Below, piece by piece: positions 23,265 through 35,186 of a stretch of 64,000 bases of DNA. This stretch comes from Parapristionchus giblindavisi (Eukaryota; Nematoda; Chromadorea; Rhabditida; Diplogasteridae): assembly GCA_943737045.1 (NCBI GenBank), contig CALSFV010000064.1, forward strand, positions 1 to 64,000, in the 5' to 3' direction. The notes under the pieces were generated by a model that was not told the DNA's origin, ran no database searches, and saw only the letters and a list, made by a program, of their open reading frames with translations. Numbering within the stretch: the stretch's first letter is position 1; every line of letters begins with the position of its first letter. The position numbers and the translations under genes are program-made.

Positions 23265-25666
23265 CTTGCAGATGTTCTCTCGTGAGTCAGCCTCTGCCAT
23301 CTTCGCTCATGACAAATTCGTGGTGATTGGTACGAGTACAGGCAACATCTGGGTGATGGATCAGAATGGTCATGTTGATCATGAAAGTGCTCCGGTAAGT
23401 GACCTATTGATACTGTAGGAATACTGTAGATGCATCAGGATTACTGTGATCTATGAGATTGAGGCGTACTGCAGCTGTACGATTGGGATACGATGTCAAT
23501 ATTGTGGTTCATTGGGTATTTGTCTCTGAAACGTGAATGATAAATGAAGATCCTTTAATGATATGCGATCAGTTATCCAATCAATATTTCAAAATTCAAT
23601 ATATCGATATTCGAATACTCGCCTAAAATGTTGCCACATTTGTCACATTAATTTTAATCAGAGATTAAATTTTAATTAATTAAAATTAAAACTGTATTAT
23701 AGGTATATCGTGCCCATCGAGTGGCCGTTACTCGTCTTTCAGTTGATCCCACTGGATCATATATAATGAGTGCTGCCAATGATAGCAAAGTTGTCATTCG
23801 AGGAATTCTATGTGATGAATTGAATCATGTAAGTCACCCCAGGTTACTGTATTTTACTCTTTCAATGATTACGGTACCCAAAGTGTATTAGCGTCAGATA
23901 TGATCGTACTTTTGCCCTCGTTCTCATCTGGAAATAGACAGATGTTCCCGGAATTAAGAAAGTTATTGATTATTTTCAGACACTTATCGTACCAGAAGTG
24001 GCACGATCGATCGCTCTGACATCGGAATTCGCCCAACCAAATAGTGGGAACGTTTTCATTGTTGGAGAAAGAAATCTCACCATTCATACCAAAGGATTCT
24101 TCCGATACAGTGAAAAGGTATGTATGTATGGGTGTGTCATTTTGATGTTTTGAAACGTTTTGATTTTTTATGAACACATTTTGGGTGGTATGTGGTCTTT
24201 ACTCATTGTCAATGCTATTTTTTCGATGATTCACTAATTTGTGGCAAGTTTCAAGTCTGATCTTTTGTTGTTAAAATACGATCGATTTTAGCGTGCAATA
24301 ATCATACCAAAAACAAAAACAAAAAAAAAATAAACAAAGCTATGGTTTCATTCACCTTGTAGTATTCTTTATAAAACATATGAATCACATGTACTAATTG
24401 TCTATCGGTTTATTGATTTATTTATTGATTTATCGATTTATTTATTATATTGTATTCTAGGTAGTATTCCGTGGTACAGAAAGAGATGGATACATAACGA
24501 GAACATCATGTCAAGGTCCATTCATTGCCTTCACTAATGAACAAGGAACTAGGATATACGATAGGTTGGATATCATAATTATCGATTGATTTATGAGGGG
24601 CGTGGCCTCCCCTCAATATCGATTTGATTTTTTTGATTTTTCAATGTTTGTAGATCAATGGAGCGTCTGCTCTCACTCGTGGCTCCCAAACACGATGTGG
24701 ACAGACTACGGTCGAATCGACATCCACCACAGGTACGGTATCTGATTGATATTACGGTATCTCGTGGGCACTGTATCGAGAAGGACTGAATCAATCGATA
24801 ATTGCAGCATTGTTGGTTGGATAAGCAGACACTTGCGATTGGATGGGCGGATACTCTTATCATTGCTGTGATACGAGCGATTGATGAGGGAGGAGTGGTG
24901 AGTGGAAGGGGAATTGGTACGGTAGGACGGATTACGGTAATGTATTTCATCGAGATAGGTTACGGTAGTTGAAATTACTTGATGGATTGCTATAATTTTA
25001 AAGGTTAATTGTGACATGAATACTTCTTGATAGATATTTTTACAATAACTATTTTTCAAACTAATGATTTCGGTTGGATATTAATGTATGCATGTGATTG
25101 AAAAGTCGAACGATATCTCCTTTTTACCCTGTCTATTTGAACATATTATCACTGGAATTATTATTTTCATAGACTTCCATAGGACTTCTTATGCCTCGTA
25201 AATTACGGGTTGTACATTTTTTTATCAAAAACATATGTTAATTATTACAGCGTAAACGTCGTGTCGAGATCAATTATTCGTGGAGAGTTGATCTTTTGAT
25301 CTCTGGAGTGTCATTCACCGTCAGAAATAACAAGTAATTTGTTTAAATATAAAATTGATTGATTTTTCGCCTACCGTAATCTACCTTTTCCAGATGGGAC
25401 GACATCGTGCTTCTTGGATTGAAGGCTGATTCGGAAGGCGGAATTAACGGAGACTTCTGTGATACAATGGTTGGTTGGTGTATTGAATCGGTTGGACAAA
25501 ATATTAAAGTGAGATTAAAGTTAGTTGAAATAGGCGCCTAAATTATTGAAGTGAATCATGAATGTACCAGGTTGAGTGAGAGGGAATTTGAGATAAGTCA
25601 TGTTTCAGTTATGACTAGGATCTCTTTTCTTATCACTTATTCATTCTCATAAATTCAATCAAATCG

Positions 25667-25700
<34 letters not shown>

Positions 25701-27346
25701 TCAGTCAATATCTTCATCAACTCCATCTGCAATCTCCTCTGATCTCTCGCCCATCCTTCAGTTGTTCATCCTTCAACCGATCAGTCTCAATGAATATGAA
25801 TTAGAGGTAATCAATATTATATATTGACATATACTGTAGCACTAAAATATTGATTTATGGATTAGAATAGTTGCGTGCCTATTCACGTATAGAAAATATA
25901 AACAAGGTGTGCCAAAAATTGTTGTTTTCCAGTACCAGATGATTTCTCTCATACACGACAGATGGGTTTAAAATTAGAGCTTTTTCGAAAATTGTGTGTA
26001 ATAGATTTGCCACGAATAATCGATAACGGATCTATTGATTAGTCTTATTGATGTGCAGGCAGAAGACCGTATCACGATGGCCCTCAAACCACGTACAACA
26101 GCAGCACAAGTGCATCTTGGAGCACTCCCATACGATGGACTATACTTCCTGCTCGCTCCTCATTTCTTCCTATATGTGAGTACTATTGTAGCTATTGATT
26201 ACGGTATTGGAGTAATTGTCGATTGATTGATTGCAGGCTGAACCATTCAAACCATCGGATAAGATCCAATGGAGACTGGGGAAGGGAATGGTCGAAGGTT
26301 AGTTAGCGGAGTTTGGGATATTGGGGGAGATTACTGTAGAGTGCTTGAAGTACTGTAATTCATGACAATGTTATTTTTCTCTATGCTATGTTACATACGT
26401 GGGCGGCATTGTCGCTAGCAACAAGAACCACCCGGTTTTTGCAAAAAAATCACTGGAAAATGAAAATAATTTAGCAAAAACTCACTCAAAAATGAACTTT
26501 TAAATTTTTAGCAACAAAGATAGCCCACGTTTGATATGTTATCTGTACTTTTGATTAGATCAACCCAATTTGGATATGTTTTTTGCACTTGATTATTAAT
26601 AAAATTGTACTATTTAGCAGTCATTTTTTAATTGTATTATCGGAGATTATCGATTGATTGATTGATTGATTATAGAAGCATGGGATTTGGCCTCTTCTAC
26701 TTCTGCTTCAAATGATCCAGATATGAAGACTCTTGTGGGACGAGCGATGATTGAGAGGTTATTGGATGAGAATAGAGTCAAATATGCATCCAGTCGATTG
26801 AAAGAGGTACTGTATCCTATCTGATTACTGTAGATGAATCGATCCTAATTGTAAGATGTTCTGTATATCAGAGATTGTCAAATCATCCTTCTTTTTAAAT
26901 GCTCTAAACTTTTCAAACTTTTTTTGTTGTAAAATATTTCGCTATACGGTATCACAATTATCAGTATTTTTTATCTACATAATCTCTTAATTCATAGTTT
27001 ATTAAAACTTATCAGGTGTGTGGAGAGAGTAAGGAGGAATGGGAATACTTTGTTGGTGTATGGGAGAGACGACGAATGGTTACGGTACTCTCCGATGTCA
27101 TTCCCACCCACAATCCGCAGCTGGAACCAGGTTCGCTATACATTTATTGATTTATTATTATGGTCGCAGCTACTGTACTCTTCTGTTTTGTAGAATGCTA
27201 CGAATCGATTCTTCTCACCGCCCTATATAATGATATTCCACTGTTTCGTCGACTGATACAGACGTGGAATCCTGATATCTACAGAGTTGGTACGGTAGCT
27301 TTGGTATACTGTAGCCCGACTGATGATTCCTGTAACTGATCATTTA

Positions 27347-27381
<35 letters not shown>

Positions 27382-30300
27382 TTACTTTGCTCGTTGACAT
27401 AATACTTTGTCCAAAATCAAAACGATATAGATTTACGATGAGTCAAAACTAATATAAGAACCCCGCATATTTTTGTTTCATCGAATAACTAAATTCAAAA
27501 TGCAAATGTACGAACCAGTTTTACCGGGTTACGGCGTAAGTTTCATTTGTAGGATCGATAACTGAAAGGACGCTGCAGAGACTACAGGAAGCGACATTGT
27601 CCAATTCAGGTAGAGGAGATTATTGATTAGTTGCGCAAATGATTATTGATTGATTCTACTACAGAATGTACGCTTAGCCAATCGGACGATGTCTCACTGT
27701 ATCTGGCACTGGCTCATCTCTACAATTACGAGTACGGTAGCTTTCTTGTCGAGACTCGATTAGGCTCACATCGATACCGTATACTTTGCAGTCGAAAGTT
27801 CGACAATTCGATCAAGATTTATCTTTCGTTGCGGGACAAACAGATATTCAGTGTTATCGAGAAATACTCTCTCTTTGATATGGTATATTGATCTTTCTTT
27901 TGTTTTGTTATACTCTTTTCGTTTCTAATCTTATGTCAACGAAATGAATTTATTTTTGCTTCTATAGTTACTGACACTGGTTAACTGTTTTTGCTTCGAT
28001 TTTTTGTCGATTTTGAGATTGATGAAACAGTTTACCTAATCTGATTTTCTATCATGAATTCATCTTTAATACTTGTAGGTGAAGGAGCAGATCAGTGAGC
28101 TCATGGCGATCGATTCGGATCTCGCTCTAAGGTACGATATCTTTATTGGTTATTGATTGATTGATTATCATTCGCAGACTTCTGCTCGATAACGAATACG
28201 CTGTTCCTCCTAGTGTAGTGATGACGAAGACTGCGCGACAACCAAAGTTGCAGGTAACAGATCATTTGATTACTGTAGATGAAGGGTTACTGTAGGTAGA
28301 TAGTTACTGTACGTGTGTGGCTAGGGTAATCGATGGTTGCAGTAGGTGGATGGCTACGGTAGATGGAGGGATATGGTAGTTAATATACTTAAATGTTCAG
28401 ATGTTGTACCTGACGAAGCTATTCGCGCGCCACGAAGGAGCGGAGTTTGCCGATCAGGTATGATCTCTGATCTTTGATCTCTGAATACTGCTGATCTTTG
28501 ATCTCTGAATACGACTGATCTTCGATCTTTGAGGCAGTTCGTCTGTACGCTCAATACGATCGGAAGTCACTTCTTCCATTTCTGAAGAGTTCGGAGACAT
28601 ACAACATATCGAGAGCACTGCAGATATGCAAAGAGAAAAATCTGATTGAAGAGGTAGTCAATATGATTAGAAGATATTTTAGTTGATGAGAAATAAATGA
28701 TTATTCATGGGTTTATTCATTGAAAATATCTATATTTAACCATTTGTATCATTAAACAGGCTTTATATATATTTTTAGTGAAAATGAGAGTTTTGTAGAT
28801 TTACTAACTAGGTGATTTCATGTTTCAAACGCCCATATATGAAGTTACGCCCGAGTTGTTTTGGTATAACAACAAAAAGCTTGCATTACAATATGAATAT
28901 TTCAATATGTATTCAGCGTATCTTTCTACTCGGAAAATCGGGCAATCGGATCGAAGCCCTGAATCTCATGATCTCCCATCACAATCGGATAGATCTAGCC
29001 ATATCGTTCTGTCAAGGTATACGGTATTTCGATTTGTAAATCCTTTCTGTCAGATTTACAATCACTATAATTATTGATGTTTAGTAGATCAATAGATTGT
29101 GGGATGTGATCAATCAATCGATATTCACTCTTTTGTCTATTCAGAACACGACGATGCCGATCTATGGGAGTATCTGGTAGATGAGATAGTCAAACGACCT
29201 CATCACATGAAATTACTCCTATCAACTGCTGGTATGTGCATTGATTTCTGTCGTTTATCAATCATCGTTATCGCACACCACGTCTTGTGATACCGTACTT
29301 CTCCCTTCAGGACCATCACTCGATCCACTATTTGTTGTCCAACGAATGCCCGTCGATCTTGACGTACCCGGTCTGCGTGACTCACTTGCCAAGATCCTGT
29401 CGGACTATGCGATGCAGGTATACCGTGGATTACGATTACGGTGGTTCAATCGGGGCATACTTATGATTACGATACTTCAATCTAGTCATACTCATCATCG
29501 CTGTTCAGGTGGAGCTACAACGAGGTTGTCATGATGCGACATTGGCTGACGTACGAGTGCTCATGAACTCAATGATGAATTTGGCCAATTCGGCAATGAT
29601 GGTGAGTGTACGGTAGTTCAAGTGGGAAAGATTCCTGATTACGGTAGTTCACGTGTTTCAAATTCAATATTATTGTTGCTAATGACCTCCATTGATCAGG
29701 TATCATCACGGACTCGTTGTGCACTGTGTACTCGAATGATTCTTGACCCTGGAGCTCAGGGAGGGGCGGGAGATTTGAAATTGTTCGCCTGTCAGCATAC
29801 GGTACATGGATCATGCGCACAAGAGGTAATGGCTTATTTTACTCATCTTTTCCGTGGCTTTCAATTAGACCCGCTGTTTATTTAAAACACACTATCTGAG
29901 AGAATTCAACAACCGATTTTTTTCTTGGTATTGACGAAATATGAATTTTCCGGTTTTATGTATGATAATTATAGGCTCCATGAGTGAAGTACATTGGTAC
30001 TTGGAAATATCTTCCAATTGAAAATTCGCATCAGGGGGCGCGTTTGGTGTAGTTTGGCGACTTTTCCTAATAAGTTTATTTCAAATCCAATCGATTCGGG
30101 AGTGGGCGTAATCGACTCCTTGGCCAATTCTAAGAAACTATTGCCGAGGAGAGTTTTTCGAGCAAAGGTCAACGAACGTTGGAATTGGAAAAATAATTAC
30201 ATTAAATTAATTCTCACTATTTTCCCATGGCGAACTACAATTTTTTATTTGCTTAATAGCTTCTACATGTCATTACACATCTTCAATTTAAAAAGTAAAT

Positions 30301-31369
30301 TTTTTTAAAAATTACAAGTTTGTGAACGAATCAATTTTGTTCGCTGTATTCAATTGTGGTGAGGATTGGCGAGGTTTCCTAAAAAGTTTATTTCGAAACC
30401 AATCGATTCGAAAGTAGGCGCATTCGAATCCATGTCTAATTATAAGAAACTATTGCTAAGGAGAGTTTTTTTCCATGGCGAATGTAAACATTTTATTTGC
30501 TCAATTGCTTCTACATAGAGAGAATTATGGAAAATAGTGAGAATTAATATAATGTAAACATTTTTTTCGAAAATTCCCAATATCAGCGTTCGTTGACCCT
30601 TGATCGAAAAACTCTCCCTAGCAATAGTTTCTTAGAATTAGACATGGATTCGAATGCGCCTACTCCCCAATCGATTGGTTTCGAAATAAACGTTTTAGGA
30701 AACCTCGCCAATCCTCACCACAATTGAATACAGCGAACAAAATTGATTCGTTCACAAACTTGTAATTTTTTAAAAATTTTACTTTTTAAATTGAAGATGT
30801 GTAATGACATGTAGAAGCTATTAAGCAAATAAAAAATTGTAGTTCACCATGGGAAAATAGTGAGAATTAATTTAATGTAATTATTTTTCCAATTCCAACG
30901 TTCGTTGACCTTTGCTCGAAAAACTCTCCTCGGCAATAGTTTCTTAGAATTGGCCAAGGAGTCGATTACGCCCACTCCCGAATCGATTGGATTTGAAATA
31001 AACTTATTAGGAAAAGTCGCCAAACTACACCAAACGCGCCCCCTGATGCGAATTTTCAATTGGAAGATATTTCCAAGTACCAATGTACTTCACTCATGGA
31101 GCCTATAATTATCATACATAAAACCGGAAAATTCATTTTTCGTCAATACCACACATATGTCGATTTTCTCAGATAGCGTGATTTAAGTTTGAGTAGCTGC
31201 AATAATCAATAAGCTGTTTTAAAATCAATCGATATCATTAATGTTGATTTAGTTGGAACGTAGTGTATTGGATCGATCGATGTCTCTCATTGTGGGCGGA
31301 GAATCCACCGAACTCATTATGTGTCCCATTTGTACAGAAGACACGGATGCACTACTATCCACTGATTAG
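22894..31369 (+). CDS. vps-41: VPS41, HOPS tethering complex subunit
   Basis: 28 exons: 22894-23040, 23272-23394, 23703-23828, 23980-24117, 24461-24564, 24654-24732, 24808-24897, 25251-25333, 25394-25508, 25705-25806, 26059-26175, 26237-26297, 26676-26806, 27016-27130, 27194-27289, 27553-27609, 27665-27731, 27792-27882, 28079-28131, 28178-28253, 28401-28457, 28534-28653, 28917-29016, 29145-29231, 29311-29417, 29509-29601, 29700-29825, 31253-31369. The product has 925 residues; human has 854. After an acidic N-terminus come a beta-propeller (about 50-400), a clathrin-heavy-chain-like helical region with IYLSLRDKQIFSVI and LMISHHNRIDLAISFCQ, and a RING-H2 end with ligands C852, C855, C876, H878, H881, C884, C911, C914. 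VPS41 tethers late endosomes and autophagosomes to lysosomes via Rab7. ATG follows TTTTAG, consistent with trans-splicing. Confidence 0.97.
29886..31190. mobile_element. 1.3 kb palindromic element in last VPS41 intron
   Basis: The ends CACACTATCTGAGA and TCTCAGATAGCGTG are inverted, and nearly all the sequence pairs with the other half around about 30555. Each arm also contains two diverged direct copies of a roughly 130-bp unit with CCAATCGATTCG and AAGAAACTATTGC. ATTTAA occurs on both sides (29880-29885, 31191-31196) and may be the target duplication. The open frames it contains are mirror shadows of each other. Confidence 0.85.
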
Positions 31370-31930
31370 TCTAGTATTACGGTAGATTGTGACCGATAGG
31401 TCGTCCCATAGGTCACACCAATGATTCTCACTTTACCAAACCTCCTCTTGTGCCTTATACGTCGTACAATGAATCTGTGATAGGTGATTACGGTAGCTCT
31501 TTCTCGTTCGTATTTTCCATTTCTCTAGCAATATATGACTAGCGTGTAACGTCCAACGATCATCGATTTTTGGTTCTAAATTATGTATTTGTAATATTTG
31601 TAATAATAATCTCGACATATCGCTCGTTTGTATTGTACAGATTCGATTTAACTTAAATACATTTGATAAGTTTAAAGCAATTTATAATATAATCGATTTC
31701 GTTTATACGACATAATGGAAATTAAATTAAATTATGAATTAATCTGTGCATGGGACTAGAAATGTGAATAACGTACGTGGCAGAATAATTAAATTAAGAT
31801 GAGCTAGAGTGAATATAAAGTGACCGGTGCTTTCTCTTATCATTTTACAGTTGTTCACTTCTTCACAGTGGTGGTCTAGTCGACAAAGATTGTTTCACCA
31901 ATCCGACAAACATCATCGCTCTCGTGTATT
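31370..31930. other. Intergenic, no gene seen
   Basis: AT-rich 3' flank of VPS41 and upstream DNA of the Lys/Glu-rich gene, with TACGGTA words near 31379 and 31490. Confidence 0.5.
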
Positions 31931-33637
31931 ATGTCCAAGGTACCGTAATCTTAATCTTAATTATCTGAAGAATAACCTTAGCGATCTTAGTGATCCTAAG
32001 ACTTAATGATCTTAAATCCCTAAGTCACTCAGTTTCAGCTGGAGACAAGTTGGTTGGTCGGACCATTTCCCCTTATCACGCTCGCTCTCGCTACAGTATG
32101 GCTTATTGTCAAGTGCGGTGGTAAAAAGCAGGCACCGCCTAAAGCTCAATCTAGAAAGGTAACAACATTATTTACCGCAATCTATTGTTTGTTCATACAT
32201 AATCACTGTTACCGTACCACATAACGATTTACGCTGCCCAAAGCTACCGTACTTTATTCGTTGCAGGAAGCATCAAAGATCGCTCCGGTATCAGTGAAAC
32301 CTAAATCAGTAGCATCCGTAGCCTCAGCAGCAGCTCCGCCTCCTCCAGCCCCCGTTCCGGTGGAAGCTACGAAGGAGAAAGAGAAGGAAGAACCGAAGAA
32401 AGAAGAGAAAGAAGAATCTAAGAAGGAAGAAGAAAAGAAAGAAGAGGTTAGTTCAATCAATCAATCAATAATCAATGAAGTGATCAATCGATAATTATAG
32501 CCTGAGAAGAAAGAGGAGAAGAAGGAAGAAAAAGAGGAAAAGAAAGAACAGAAGGAAGAGGAGAAGAAGAAGAATGAGGATGAAGATAAGAAAGATGATA
32601 AGGAGAAAGAAAAAGATAAGGAAAACAAGGACGATAAGGGTACTGTAATCATGAAAGAATACGGTACAATATCGATTGAACATTGTAGGCACTGAATTGG
32701 ACAATCTCAAGCCTCGTGATATGGGCATGGACGAAAAACAGGTACGGTATTGAATGTGATTACGGTAACGTTGATTACCGTAACCCATTACAGAAGGCCA
32801 TTGCCAAGGGATGTGTGAGGAACAAGGCTGACTACCCTACAATGAAGGACATCGAAAGTGACTGGGATTCAGTTAAAGAAAAGGAAAAGGTGATCAATGA
32901 TCTTTGATCTTTGATCTCTAATACCGATTTTTTTCAGAAGAAAGATGGTGAGAAGACGGATGGAGCTAAAGATGAAAAGAAAGATGAAGAGAAGAAGGAA
33001 GTCTGTGAATTATCGATTGATATTGATTGATGATTTATTTAATTCAGTCGGCTAAAGATGAAAAGAAAGAGAGTGGAAAGGAAGAAGAGAAGAAAGAGTC
33101 AAAGAAGGTAGATCCAGATATAGATCTATTTATTGATTGATTGATTTAAGGAATCCAAAAAGAGTAAGAAGGAAAAGGAGAGTAAGAAAGATAAGGAGAA
33201 GAGTAAAAAGAGTGTAAAGGAAGAAGAGAAAAAGGAGAAGGTAGATCAAGCTATTGATTGATTTTATTGATTGGTATATTGATTTCAGTCTAAGAAGAGC
33301 CAGAAAGACAATAAGAAGGAAGAAGAGAAGGATGATAAGAAAGATGGCGAGAAGAAAGATGATGAAAAGAAAGATGAAAAGGAGGTACGGTAGATTGGAT
33401 ATCAATCAATCGATTAATCGATCTATTCAGGGTGAGAAAGAAGAGGAGGAAAAGAAGGATGGAGTGAGTAGATAATATTACTACGGGAGTTTGGAACATT
33501 GGTTGTGTCATTATGATATGACACAATACAAACATCGACAATGATGTCGAAATGTTCCATTCTTGAGTCGATTTAGTCATAATAATACGATTATTGATTG
33601 ATTGTGATTGCAGGAGGAAGAGAAGAAGGAAGAATGA
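31931..33637 (+). CDS. Lys/Glu-rich single-pass membrane protein
   Basis: Twelve exons: 31931-31939, 32039-32158, 32267-32446, 32501-32639, 32689-32741, 32794-32889, 32938-33000, 33048-33107, 33151-33240, 33289-33384, 33431-33463, 33614-33637. The product has 320 residues. Near the N-terminus is one hydrophobic segment (about residues 9-27, LVGPFPLITLALATVWLIV). Then come a Pro/Ala stretch and long lysine/glutamate runs. One non-repetitive block (KGCVRNKADYPTMKDI) lies between the two charged regions. It may be anchored in the endoplasmic reticulum with a charged tail, as in triadin/junctin-like or ribosome-binding proteins, but that is composition only; I do not recognise a family. Most downstream exons are phase 0-0. 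An AATAAA lies at 33758-33763. Confidence 0.8.
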
Positions 33638-34202
33638 GTCCCTCCCCAATCCCTATCAAGCCTTATAAATCGATCAATAATTGATCGATCGATCTCGACT
33701 ATATGGACCCCCAACTATTGCTACACAACGCAACTGGTCAAATATTTCGAGAGATGAAATAAATAAGCTGATACGGGAACCAACTGTCTTGTCTACTACA
33801 CAGCACTTGCTACAATCTGGGGTCGCATTTATATGTTATCGGAACTAAAAGGGGCAAAATGCAGGAAGTGTCCATGCCAACGCCGTTACAGGGGCGGGAT
33901 GAACTACGAGGGGATACGGAACACCTGAAAACTTCAGTAGTTGCACACAAGGCAGTCAAAACAATGATACCACTCCACTGATTATGAAAATACTCGGAAC
34001 GCTTTAGTACGGTTAAAACATCAAAACAAACAAAAATAAAAACTCGAGATCATCATTTATCGCAGAGTTCTCTATATAAGCAAAACGAGCACAACATAAC
34101 AATATAAAGATGGACACAATCAATAATTAGATTAATCGATAGTGGATCGAGTTACCATGGTCAAATGTAAATAGAGGTTACGGTAATCAATCGATAATGT
34201 CC
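33638..34202. other. Convergent 3' intergenic region
   Basis: Lies between the 3' ends of the plus-strand Lys/Glu-rich gene and minus-strand LSM2. It carries the polyadenylation signal at 33758-33763. I see nothing else in it. Confidence 0.5.
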
Positions 34203-34812
34203 TTATTTCTTATTAGCAGCGATTTCTTTGCGAGTTGCATCTTGCAGAAGTTGAGTGTCGACGTGATCAGCTGGTAGATGAACGTAACGAACAACGGATC
34301 TAAAGATCAAAGATCAATAAATTGAGACCTAACGAAAAATATCAAAGATCAAGTAGCGATTTTTATTGAAAAACCGTACCCTCTGATGAAACAGTTCTTG
34401 ACCGACAGCATATGGGGGAATCGATCGGGATCAGTTACGGTAATATCGAGCACTTTCATGTTCAGATATTGATCGACAGAGTGAAGAGTGCCGCAGATAC
34501 TGTAATGAGAGAAATATTGATTAATATGGTTCAGTCTGTCGAGCTCATCATGTTACAAGATCTGCACAAGAAGAGAGCTAGTTAATCGAATCTGAACTAC
34601 CATAACCATATTCCACCGCAATCCGTACAAACCTCAGATCGTTCTTGAGTTCGACAATAACTTCCTTTCCAACAAGGGTTTTGAAGAACGAGAAGAATAG
34701 CTAAAAATATAATGTTATTTATGGTAAATATTATAATACAATTAGTCGCTAATCAGATAAAATCTACTCCAATGAATTCCGAAAATTTGGCAGAAATAAT
34801 ATAGCCCACCAT
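34203..34812 (-). CDS. lsm-2: LSM2, U6 snRNA-associated Sm-like protein
   Basis: Minus-strand exons 34810-34812 (ATG only), 34633-34700, 34380-34499, 34203-34299 give 95 residues, the same as human LSM2. The Sm1 motif holds DLRSICGTLHSVDQYLNMK and the Sm2 motif NCFIRGSVVRYVHLPADHVD, both near-identical to the family. LSM2 is in the LSM1-7 ring (mRNA decay) and the LSM2-8 ring (U6 snRNA 3' end). The conserved protein begins LFFSFFK right behind TTTTTAG, so the initiator Met must come from upstream. The ATG followed by GTGGGC at 34810 is the best candidate and gives the correct length, but its donor is weak. Confidence 0.93.
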
Positions 34813-35186
34813 TATTATTATATGTAGAATACGGTGTTGAATAGACGGGCCTATAAGAGATCAAAGATCAACCAAACATAGACAGCAGTAAAGTAGAATT
34901 GAAACTCGAAATATCATAAATGGTCAAGAACCAACTACAGACACGAGAACAATTGCAAATTCAGAAAACGATTTTATTATAAATAACAAATACAAATATC
35001 CCGTAATATATTACATGTGAACAATTAACAAAAATAGTACATAACTTGATAACAACGATTAATACTCATGGGTGAACATCATAGGCTTCAAAAACAAATA
35101 TTACCGTAGGCTCTTTAGCACACACTACTTTTATCTGAATCTAGTCTTGTTCTTCACCCTCTCTTCAAATATTATCGTGCAGTCAG

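Noticed and set aside
24591..25059. Two overlapping minus-strand frames of about 118 codons
   Set aside because: Antisense to VPS41 exons that match the family and splice in phase.
29994..30308. 104-codon frame with mirror at 30844-31083
   Set aside because: Arises from the inverted arms of the intronic element; the first part of the frame appears on both strands by symmetry and has no recognisable domain.
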